Positions 1 to 5,270 of a stretch of DNA of 9,330 bases are shown in pieces. A model generated the notes under the pieces. The model was not told the origin of the DNA. It searched no databases and saw only the letters and a program-made list of their open reading frames with translations. Made by a program: the position numbers and the translations under genes. Numbering within the stretch: the first letter of the stretch is position 1; every line of letters begins with the position of its first letter. This DNA comes from an uncultured Ruminococcus sp. (GTDB taxonomy: Bacteria > Bacillota > Clostridia > Oscillospirales > Ruminococcaceae). The stretch is taken from assembly GCA_900319195.1 (NCBI GenBank), contig ONNL01000115.1, positions 1 through 9,330 of the forward strand, given 5' to 3'.

Positions 1-2
1 CT

Positions 3-34
3 CTATGAGCCAATTGTTTACTATTGGCTCATAG
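3..34. repeat. Perfect 12-bp inverted repeat (hairpin)
   Basis: CTATGAGCCAAT (3-14) is repeated exactly as its reverse complement at 23-34, with an 8-base loop. No T-run follows on either strand, so it is not a typical intrinsic terminator. It sits 16 bases outside the left end of the inverted-repeat element that follows. It may be the end of an upstream element, a structured RNA end or a protein-binding palindrome; the sequence does not decide between these. Confidence 0.7.
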
Positions 35-50
35 CTGCTTTAGCACAGTA

Positions 51-151
51 TTTGAGACAAAGGGGTCTTCCCCGAACCCCAAGCATATTCTTAGGGAAGT
101 TTGTTTCCAATTTATCTCCGAGGAGGGTATCCTCGGGGATTTTTTATTATG
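51..151 (+). repeat. Left terminal inverted repeat arm
   Basis: This arm pairs with 442-544. Reading inward it contains, in order, the TTTGAGACAAAGG tip, a CCCCGAACCCC core (70-80), the conserved AAGCATATTCTTAGGGAAGT block (81-100), and a hairpin followed by T's (114-145). The matching core in the right arm reads CCCCCGTACCC. Confidence 0.75.
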
Positions 152-360
152 TGGTCAACGAATGTCCTGAGCAGTTCGGGAGTCAGCTTCGGCATTTCAA
201 CTATCTCCTTAGCACTGTTGATGAACTCGCGAACGCACTTTTCTTTCATGGATATGTAGTCGGAATGTGAGTTCAGCTCCTGAAGCTTTGACTTTGATTC
301 AGCCTGTTCTTTCTCATAGCCTGCCGCAGTCCGCGCAGTACAGGTATCCTGAGTATTTGT
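112..360 (-). pseudogene. C-terminal remnant of a large serine recombinase (TnpX/DUF4368-like)
   Basis: Two out-of-phase pieces of a large serine recombinase can be read. At 349-314 one frame gives GYLYCADCGRL followed by a stop. This is the typical start of the recombinase zinc ribbon. One base out of phase, from about 318 to 112, the other frame gives YEKEQAESKSKLQEL and then a tail with MPKLTPELLRTFVDHI. That resembles the coiled-coil and DUF4368-like C-terminus of Tn4451 TnpX-type recombinases. The rest of the zinc ribbon, including its second cysteine pair, and the whole catalytic resolvase domain are missing. A frameshift plus internal deletion is therefore likely. A minus-strand reading from a GTG at 372 is open, but an in-frame stop lies just upstream (385-387) and no ribosome binding site supports it. 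Family identity rests on motif recall, not on a search. Confidence 0.6.
114..145 (+). terminator. Terminator-like hairpin in left arm, reading into the element
   Basis: ATCTCCGAGGA (114-124) pairs with TCCTCGGGGAT (130-140) around a 5-base loop, with one G-U wobble. A run of six T's follows at 140-145. This has the form of a rho-independent terminator for transcripts entering from the left. The same bases read on the minus strand encode the last residues of the recombinase remnant. Confidence 0.5.
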
Positions 361-441
361 CTGACAATACACTTCACCTTTATGTCAGACAAGGATATAC
401 ACCACGACGGATCGATGATAAACCACTATGAAACGTCAATC

Positions 442-544
442 TCACAAAAATGAAAATCTCCGAGGATATCCTCCTCGGAGATATATCGGGATTTAACTTC
501 CCTAAGAATATGCTTGGGTACGGGGGATAACCCTTTGTCTCAAA
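442..544 (-). repeat. Right terminal inverted repeat arm
   Basis: This is the inverted counterpart of 51-151. It contains an uninterrupted 11-bp hairpin (456-466 with 472-482) that has one wobble pair in the left arm. It also carries the conserved block at 494-514 and the tip at 531-544. It starts 26 bases beyond the stop codon of the minus-strand repeat membrane protein gene, so that gene's transcript must run into this arm. Confidence 0.75.
446..482 (-). terminator. Terminator-like hairpin in right arm; probable end of the purA operon
   Basis: A perfect 11-bp stem (456-466 with 472-482, loop 467-471) is followed on the minus strand by TTTT and then TTTTT. It lies about 90 bases after the stop codon of the minus-strand gene ending at 570. 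No other terminator is visible between, so this hairpin supplied by the element is the best candidate for the end of the purA-repeat protein transcript. Confidence 0.5.
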
Positions 545-569
545 ACGTTTTCCCCCGAATAGATCCCAT

Positions 570-1706
570 TTAATCGTTATAATGTCTGGACTTATTGTTT
601 CTGCTGAAATAAGCGCCGATGCTTTCGCTTGTTGAGAGCATAATGATAAGAGCGACGGTCATGATAAGAGCTCCTGCGCAGAGGAGAGCTGCCGTGCCGC
701 CGTTTTTATGCTGAGGCACCATAGGCAGTCCCGGGAAGAGCTGTATCAGTCCGAACAGCACGAACACAAACGAAGTCAGCGATTTAAAGGCATTTACGCC
801 TGTGATGAGCGTAAGTGAGCAGATACCTGCGACTCCTGCGATATACGGTGTGAACTCCTTTATTATCTTGTTCAGACCGCCGAGACCTTCTTTATAGTCC
901 GTACCGAAAGCTCCCGTAAAGAGCAGGAAGAACAGCACTGCTGCCGCAACTCCGACGAGAGCCGCAGCGATAGTGACGATAAATCCCTTCTGTGCGAGCT
1001 CTGCGCGGCGCTCCTCCTTGAGAGCCATCATCATTCTCAGGCTCTCCTTCTCGTCCTTCTGATTCGAGACGAGCTGTGACGAAACAGCCTTTTTCTTTGC
1101 CTCGCGCTTTATCCTTTCGAGGTCCTCGTCCACGTAATTCGGCTTGTATTCGGGGAGCTCGGGTTCTTCGTCGAGCACCGGTGCCGTAACAGGCTCCTGC
1201 GGCTTCGGAGCCTCCTTCTTCGGAGGCGGTGTATATGCGTCGGGCTCATCGAGTATCGGCGCGGTTATCGGTGCACTTTCCTGAACGGGTGCAACAGCGC
1301 CAAGCTGAGTTCTCCTCATATTGAGCACCTGCTGCTTCTGAGCGTCGGGGAGCGCGTCGAACTTTTCCTTCAGCTCGGGAGTAAGTCCTGCTATTATATC
1401 CTCGTCCGAGAGAACATTCGGCTTTGGTGCAGAGCTTTGTGAGAAGTCCTGCGGAGCGTCGTCGAGGACGGGAGCGGTAACTCCCGTAGGAGCGCCCTTT
1501 CTCTGCGTTGGAGCGACATAGTTATCGTCGTCGAGCACAGGTGCGGAAACTCCCGTGGGAGCGCCCTTTCTTGCCGTCGGAGCAACATAGTCGATGTCGT
1601 CGAGCACGGGTGCGGAAACACCTGTGGGACCGTCGTTCTTTTTCTCGGGGGGAACGTAATCTATATCCTCAAGCGGTGAAACGCCCGAGTTGTTTTCTTC
1701 GTTCAT
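570..1706 (-). CDS. Proline-rich repeat protein with four C-terminal membrane segments
   Basis: A 378-residue protein of unrecognised function. The first ~190 residues are hydrophilic and repetitive. A unit of the form G-V-S/T-A-P-V-L-D-D-x-x-Y-V-A-P-x-x-x-K-G-A-P-T occurs three times as a 23-residue tandem, with a degenerate copy before it. Two looser copies (ITAPILDEP, VTAPVLDEE) lie near residues 147-180. Between them is a short helical stretch (about 100-136) containing LTPELKEKFDALPDAQKQQV. A charged, probably coiled-coil segment (195-240) leads to four hydrophobic segments at about 242-265, 286-307, 310-327 and 337-357. There is no signal peptide, so the repeats are presumably cytoplasmic. 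I chose the ATG at 1706 because GAGGTG (1713-1718) stands six bases before it; a GTG at 1715 lies within that binding site. The gene follows purA by 37 bp and is probably cotranscribed with it, but nothing in it suggests a purine role. Confidence 0.85.
   Translation of the reverse strand: MNEENNSGVSPLEDIDYVPPEKKNDGPTGVSAPVLDDIDYVAPTARKGAPTGVSAPVLDDDNYVAPTQRKGAPTGVTAPVLDDAPQDFSQSSAPKPNVLSDEDIIAGLTPELKEKFDALPDAQKQQVLNMRRTQLGAVAPVQESAPITAPILDEPDAYTPPPKKEAPKPQEPVTAPVLDEEPELPEYKPNYVDEDLERIKREAKKKAVSSQLVSNQKDEKESLRMMMALKEERRAELAQKGFIVTIAAALVGVAAAVLFFLLFTGAFGTDYKEGLGGLNKIIKEFTPYIAGVAGICSLTLITGVNAFKSLTSFVFVLFGLIQLFPGLPMVPQHKNGGTAALLCAGALIMTVALIIMLSTSESIGAYFSRNNKSRHYND
1458..1664 (-). repeat. Three tandem 69-bp coding repeats
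   Basis: GTCGTCGAG landmarks occur at 1458, 1527 and 1596, exactly 69 bases apart. The intervening DNA is largely conserved, for example GCGGAAAC or GCGGTAAC followed by a CTCCCGT-like block. Each unit encodes one 23-residue repeat in frame. A fourth, more diverged unit lies toward the gene start. Near-identical DNA repeats can gain or lose units without shifting the frame. Confidence 0.8.
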
Positions 1707-1712
1707 CAGGTT

Positions 1713-1718
1713 CACCTC
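1713..1718 (-). promoter_or_regulatory. Ribosome binding site deciding the repeat-protein start
   Basis: Minus-strand GAGGTG, six bases before the ATG at 1706. The in-frame GTG at 1715 overlaps this site and has no site of its own, so the shorter start is preferred. Confidence 0.65.
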
Positions 1719-1743
1719 ATTTTTTGCAAATCAATATGAGAGC

Positions 1744-3018
1744 TTATCTCTCGAGGATCTGTGCTCTGTCGGGGCCTATGCCGACCATGCTTACGCGGCA
1801 GCCGACAAGCTCCTCAAGGCGAGCGATGTACTTCTTGCAGTTTTCGGGAAGCTCGTCAAAGCTCCTGCACTTTGAAATATCCTCATTGAAGCCGTCGAAC
1901 TCCTCATATACGGGAGTGCAGCCCTCAAGCTCCTCAAGTACGGGCGGGAAGTTCTCGATAGTTGTACCGTCGGGCTTCTTGTAAGCTACGCACATCTTGA
2001 GCTTATCAATTCCTGCGAGAGTGTCAAGCTTGTTGATAGCAAGGCTGTCGAGACCATTTACTCTTACCGAGTGGCGAACGATAACAGCGTCGAACCAGCC
2101 TGTTCTTCTCGGTCTGCCTGTTGTAGTACCGAACTCGCCGCCGACATTTCTTATCTGGTCACCGATAGCGTCATCGAGCTCTGTCGGGAAAGGTCCCTTG
2201 CCGACTCTTGTTGTGTAAGCCTTTGCAACGCCGATGATGTTGGTGATGACCTCGGGTCCCACGCCTGTACCAACGCATACACCTGCTGAGAGCGGATGTG
2301 AGGAGGTAACATAGGGATATGTACCGAAGTCGATGTCGAGGAGAGTAGCCTGTGCGCCCTCGAACATTATAGTCTTGCCTGCCTTAGCAGCGTCGAATGT
2401 AAGCACGGAGACATCGTCAACATACTTTGCGAGCCTCTTGCCGTACTCTGTGTACTCAGCAGTTACCTTGTCGAGATCGAAAGCCTCGCCGCCGTAAACC
2501 TCTATGATCACCTTATTCTTGAGCTTACCGGTGGACTGTATCTTTTCTGCGAGCACCTCGGGGTGAACGAGGTCATAGACTCTGATGCCGCAGCGCTCGT
2601 ACTTATCCATATATGTAGGACCAATACCGCGCTTAGTTGTACCGATATCCTTACCGCCTCTGAAAGCCTCAGAGAGACCGTCGAGAGCGATGTGCCACGG
2701 CATTACAACATGAGCACGGGGGTCTACGCGGAGGTTATCGGTAGAGATACCTCTTGCCTCAAGACCGTCAAGCTCCCCGATGAAATCCTTAGGGTCGAGA
2801 ACGACTCCTGCGCCTATAAGGCAGAGAGTGTCCTTATAGAGAATACCTGAAGGGATAAGGTGAAGCTTATAGACCTCTCCCTCATTTACGACCGTATGAC
2901 CGGCATTATTACCGCCCTGTGAGCGAACGACAACGTCAGCGCGTGAAGCAAGGATGTCGATAATTTTACCCTTACCCTCGTCGCCCCACTGAGTTCCGAC
3001 AACAATATTAGCAGGCAT
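1744..3018 (-). CDS. purA: Adenylosuccinate synthetase
   Basis: A 424-residue cytoplasmic enzyme joining IMP and aspartate with GTP hydrolysis to give adenylosuccinate, the first committed step from IMP to AMP. The N-terminus carries the signature TQWGDEGKGK (residues 9-18), including the catalytic Asp13 and the phosphate loop. GGNNAGHTV follows, with the catalytic His41. RGIGPTYMDKY (130-140) is the IMP-site loop. FEGAQATLLDID (219-230) and TTGRPRRTGW (299-308) are family motifs. NKLD (329-332) recognises guanine, and GIGPDR (413-418) lies near the C-terminus. Length is normal for bacterial PurA, and no key residue is missing. I chose the ATG at 3018: AGAGGA (3025-3030) precedes it by six bases, and the family starts at MPANIVVG. 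An upstream in-frame start at 3060 would add 14 atypical residues. It is the first gene of a likely two-gene transcript with the repeat membrane protein. Confidence 0.97.
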   Translation of the reverse strand: MPANIVVGTQWGDEGKGKIIDILASRADVVVRSQGGNNAGHTVVNEGEVYKLHLIPSGILYKDTLCLIGAGVVLDPKDFIGELDGLEARGISTDNLRVDPRAHVVMPWHIALDGLSEAFRGGKDIGTTKRGIGPTYMDKYERCGIRVYDLVHPEVLAEKIQSTGKLKNKVIIEVYGGEAFDLDKVTAEYTEYGKRLAKYVDDVSVLTFDAAKAGKTIMFEGAQATLLDIDFGTYPYVTSSHPLSAGVCVGTGVGPEVITNIIGVAKAYTTRVGKGPFPTELDDAIGDQIRNVGGEFGTTTGRPRRTGWFDAVIVRHSVRVNGLDSLAINKLDTLAGIDKLKMCVAYKKPDGTTIENFPPVLEELEGCTPVYEEFDGFNEDISKCRSFDELPENCKKYIARLEELVGCRVSMVGIGPDRAQILER

Positions 3019-3046
3019 TTTAGTTCCTCTTTTCATTAATTTTTCC

Positions 3047-3060
3047 GTGTGAAAGCACAC
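3047..3060 (-). promoter_or_regulatory. Small hairpin at the 5' end of the purA leader
   Basis: GTGTG and CACAC pair around a 4-base loop. From the -10 box at 3070-3075, the transcript should start near 3063. That would place this 5-bp hairpin within the first bases of a leader of about 45 bases. It may stabilise the message 5' end. It is too small to be a riboswitch, and no purine-riboswitch core was seen. Confidence 0.35.
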
Positions 3061-3069
3061 TTACGATTT

Positions 3070-3098
3070 ATTATAGCATATTCAGGGATATAATGCAA
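3070..3098 (-). promoter_or_regulatory. Promoter of purA
   Basis: On the minus strand, TTGCAT (3093-3098) and a perfect TATAAT (3070-3075) are separated by 17 bases, which fits the vegetative sigma factor. The -10 box is 51 bases upstream of the chosen purA ATG. No other good promoter is seen between it and the gene. Confidence 0.75.
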
Positions 3099-3334
3099 GA
3101 GGGGGAGGATTTATTTAAAAGATAAATCAAAAGTTGACGCCGCGTGACGAAGCGCAAAATATCTTTGCCGTTTGTGAGACTTTGGAGCGCGATGCTGCGC
3201 GTAAGGATAAAGCTGACAAGAGTGAGGGAGAGGAGAAAGTAAGGCGTATTTTAGAAATGGAGACCGAAAATCACTTCGTTGCGAATAATTCGCAAGGCGA
3301 GTTTATCAGCTTTCCCCAACCTTCATAATTCCAC
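3099..3334. other. Non-coding gap between divergent promoters
   Basis: No convincing gene was found. A 64-codon plus-strand reading starts at a TTG (3134) without a ribosome binding site and has no recognisable domain. The only clear structure is a palindrome at 3279-3295, TTGCGAAT and ATTCGCAA around a single central A. Short GCGC-rich stretches occur near 3186-3202. The rest may be decayed repeat or coding DNA. Confidence 0.4.
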
Positions 3335-3363
3335 TTGCTATTTTTGTTATATTGTGTTATAAT
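3335..3363 (+). promoter_or_regulatory. Promoter of the TraX-family/hydrolase pair
   Basis: TTGCTA (3335-3340) and a perfect TATAAT (3358-3363) are separated by 17 bases. The -10 box lies 31 bases before the ATG at 3395, and a strong AAGGAGGTG (3381-3389) precedes that start. It is divergent from the purA promoter, about 235 bases away. Confidence 0.75.
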
Positions 3364-3394
3364 ATTATTGTATGCATTCTAAGGAGGTGCCTCT

Positions 3395-4120
3395 ATGGAT
3401 CACACCAAAAAACTCTCCCTCGACAGAAATGCTCTTAAATACATCGCTGTCATCGCTATGATGATCGACCACATCGCTATGTATCTCCTCTCCCCTGCTT
3501 TCAGCATTCCACTATATGCATCAATGCGTACTATCGGCAGACTGACCGCTCCCATTATGTGCTTTTTCCTCGCAAGCGGCTTCCGCTACACTTCCTCAAA
3601 AAAGAAATACGGTCAGCGCCTTTTTATCTTCGCGCTCATCTCTCAACCCGCATATATGTTCGCGCATTATCCCCACTTGAAGCTCGACGACTTCAACATG
3701 ATAGCCACGCTTTTCCTCTGCTTCATCATGCTTCTCTGCTATGAGAGCATCGGGAACAAGATACTCAAATGGCTCGCTGTTTTCGCAGTTATCGCCGTTT
3801 CAGCCTTCTGCGACTGGGGAATGATAGCTCCGCTCTGGGTACTGCTCTTCTATATCTACCGTGATGACCTCAAGGCTCAGCTTATCGCTTTCTCAACTGC
3901 CTGCGTCCTGACAGTAGCGTCAGACGTGTGGTTCTGTGTCTCGAACGGCTATCACTGGTACGGTGAACTCTGGCAGCTCGGAGTTTTCCTTGCTGTCCCC
4001 ATGTTCCTGCTGTATGACGGCAGGGGCGGACGTAAAAGCGGCTTTTCAAAATGGTTTTTCTATATAGTATATCCTTCACATCTTGCAGCTATCGGTCTGA
4101 TAAGGCTGCTCACTAAGTAA
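3395..4120 (+). CDS. TraX-family polytopic membrane protein
   Basis: A 241-residue protein with about seven to eight hydrophobic segments. It matches the TraX family pattern: LKYIAVIAMMIDHIA near the N-terminus (14-28, with the Asp25-His26 pair), then RTIGRLTAPIMCFFLASGFRYT (45-66). KYGQRLFIFALISQPAYMF follows (71-89). DWG (140-142), a Y-x-Y-R motif (153-156) and a C-terminal KWFFYIVYPSHL (219-230) complete it. F-plasmid TraX acetylates the pilin N-terminus. Chromosomal Firmicute members are widespread, but their substrate is not established and no conjugation genes lie nearby. By family, an integral-membrane acyltransferase role is plausible. The start has an excellent AAGGAGGTG site. The next gene begins 15 bases after the stop and is probably cotranscribed. 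Family assignment is confident; the reaction is inferred. Confidence 0.88.
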   Translation: MDHTKKLSLDRNALKYIAVIAMMIDHIAMYLLSPAFSIPLYASMRTIGRLTAPIMCFFLASGFRYTSSKKKYGQRLFIFALISQPAYMFAHYPHLKLDDFNMIATLFLCFIMLLCYESIGNKILKWLAVFAVIAVSAFCDWGMIAPLWVLLFYIYRDDLKAQLIAFSTACVLTVASDVWFCVSNGYHWYGELWQLGVFLAVPMFLLYDGRGGRKSGFSKWFFYIVYPSHLAAIGLIRLLTK

Positions 4121-4135
4121 TTTCGGGAGGTCATT

Positions 4136-5089
4136 ATGCTTAACGCAGACGTGAAAGATTTCCACTTCACCTCGGATTTCGACGGTCTTATTATCCATGC
4201 CGTCATAGCTATTCCAAATACTCAGATAAACGGCGTCGTTCAGATAATCCACGGCATGAACGAACACAAGGAGCGCTATTTCCCGTTTATCGACTATCTC
4301 GCACAGGAGGGCTTTGTCTCGGTCATCCACGATAACCGCGGTCACGGACAGAGCATTGCCGCTCCCGAGGACCTCGGCTTCATGTACAAAAACGGCGCGG
4401 AGGGATTCGTCAGCGACATCGCTCAGGTAACAAAATTCATCAGGGAGACCTACAAGGGTCTGCCGCTCTTCATGATAGGTCACAGCATGGGCTCGCTCGG
4501 CGCAAGATGCTTCCTAAAGGAGCATGACAGCGAGATCGACGGACTTGTACTGCTCGGCAGTCCGAGCTACAGCGGCTTCTCGAAGATAGTAAGGAGCATA
4601 GACTCCGCAGTCTCAAAGAAGCTCGGCAGCCGTTTCAGAAGCGAAAAAATTTACGAGGCGGCAGAGCTCGTCCTCAACGGCAGGTTCGATATGAAAACGC
4701 CGAATTCTTGGATATGCAGCGACCCTGTGGTAGTTGCACAGTTCAATGCCGACCCTCTCTGCAATTTCAGATTCACGCTCAACGGCTATGAGGAAACGCT
4801 CCGCCTGCTCCGCGGCACTTACAGCAAGCAGGGCTGGCAGCTGAGGAACCCGTCGCTCCCGATACGCTTCATTTCGGGAAAGGACGACCCGTGTATGCTC
4901 ACCGAGAAGAAGTTCTTCAAATCGGTGCAGGCGCTCGAAAAGGTCGGCTATGAGAGCATCTCTCACAGGCTCTTCGACGGTATGCGCCATGAGGTGCTCA
5001 ACGAGAAGAACAGCTCGCTCGTCTACAAGGACATTGCAAAGTCGCTGTTCTCGTGGATAGACCGCTATAATGAGGCACACGCACAGTAA
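4136..5089 (+). CDS. Alpha/beta hydrolase of the monoacylglycerol lipase/serine aminopeptidase S33 type
   Basis: A 317-residue soluble hydrolase without a signal peptide. The fold's landmarks are in order. IIHGMNEHKERY (37-48) is the oxyanion-hole strand and HG motif. DNRGHGQS (66-73) follows. GHSMGS (115-120) holds the nucleophile Ser117. SGKDDP (247-252) holds the likely catalytic Asp251, and MRHEVLNE (283-290) the catalytic His285. HGMNEHKERY and DNRGHGQS are typical of the lysophospholipase/monoacylglycerol lipase branch, so an ester of a lipid or small acyl compound is the likely substrate. Specificity cannot be read from sequence. GGGAGG stands six bases before the ATG. It follows the TraX-family gene by 15 bases, suggesting a shared transcript and perhaps a shared acyl substrate; that link is speculation. 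Confidence 0.9.
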   Translation: MLNADVKDFHFTSDFDGLIIHAVIAIPNTQINGVVQIIHGMNEHKERYFPFIDYLAQEGFVSVIHDNRGHGQSIAAPEDLGFMYKNGAEGFVSDIAQVTKFIRETYKGLPLFMIGHSMGSLGARCFLKEHDSEIDGLVLLGSPSYSGFSKIVRSIDSAVSKKLGSRFRSEKIYEAAELVLNGRFDMKTPNSWICSDPVVVAQFNADPLCNFRFTLNGYEETLRLLRGTYSKQGWQLRNPSLPIRFISGKDDPCMLTEKKFFKSVQALEKVGYESISHRLFDGMRHEVLNEKNSSLVYKDIAKSLFSWIDRYNEAHAQ

Positions 5090-5117
5090 TAAATGCAAAA
5101 TAATCAAGTATTTAGAT

Positions 5118-5250
5118 TTTTACGTGGTTATCATCTGAGTGGCGTTCGCATTTGCCTGTTATACCACAAACCCTCAGCCTGTCAAGACTATCGCGTTTGT
5201 GAGGGTGGGCAAATACGCAAACGTCAACCCGAGACGACCACCAATATATA
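5118..5250. repeat. Imperfect inverted repeat (MITE-like) before tex
   Basis: The arms 5118-5172 and 5195-5250 are imperfect reverse complements. CACAAAC (5165-5171) matches GTTTGTG (5195-5201). GCATTTGCC (5148-5156) matches GGGCAAATACGC (5207-5218), and an AGACGACCACCA stretch (5232-5243) answers TGGTTATCATCT (5125-5136). About 23 bases form the centre. The size and mismatch pattern fit a miniature inverted-repeat element in the 181-bp gap between the hydrolase gene and tex. The right arm ends in TATAAT (5247-5252), but no good -35 box lies 16-18 bases upstream. No T-run follows, so it is not a classic terminator. Confidence 0.6.
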
Positions 5251-5270
5251 ATCACCGAAAGGATAAACCA

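Larger units (their letters stand above)
51..544. mobile_element. Small element with ~100-bp terminal inverted repeats enclosing a recombinase remnant
   Basis: The outermost 14 bases begin TTTGAGACAAAGG at 51 and recur inverted at 531-544. The two arms align over about 100 bp (51-151 against 442-544) with few mismatches and single-base gaps; the block AAGCATATTCTTAGGGAAGT is identical in both. About 290 bp lie between the arms and carry a disrupted serine-recombinase tail on the minus strand. No clear target-site duplication is visible at the ends. Long terminal inverted repeats are not usual for large serine recombinase elements, so the remnant may be captured cargo or the element may be a MITE-like derivative of an unrecognised transposon. 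An invertible segment is another possibility. The element lies immediately 3' of the purA operon. The element structure is directly visible; its mobility is inferred. Confidence 0.65.

Noticed and set aside
1458..1664. CRISPR-like array from regular spacing
   Set aside because: The 69-bp periodicity is a tandem in-frame coding repeat with no unique spacers and no cas genes nearby.
1508..1984. 158-codon plus-strand reading across the repeat-protein and purA ends
   Set aside because: It is antisense to two well-supported genes, and its arginine- and serine-rich composition is typical of an out-of-frame shadow.
3019..3069. Purine riboswitch in the purA leader
   Set aside because: The leader after the predicted start is only about 45 bases, with one 5-bp hairpin. 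The conserved three-way junction core is absent.
3134..3328. 64-codon plus-strand reading from a TTG between the divergent promoters
   Set aside because: It has a TTG start without a ribosome binding site and no recognisable domain. It lies in a region with a palindrome and repeat-like composition.
3395..4120. TraX as a sign of an integrated conjugative element
   Set aside because: No other transfer, relaxase or integrase genes are in the window, and TraX-family proteins are common on Firmicute chromosomes.
5158..5185. Minus-strand promoter-like TTGACA-16-TATAAC
   Set aside because: It points into the 3' end of the hydrolase gene with no minus-strand gene beyond. It is likely a by-product of the inverted repeat sequence.
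5139..5270. 44-residue N-terminal extension of Tex
   Set aside because: It would be encoded by the inverted repeat. The ATG at 5271 has a GAAAGGA site and matches the start of family members.
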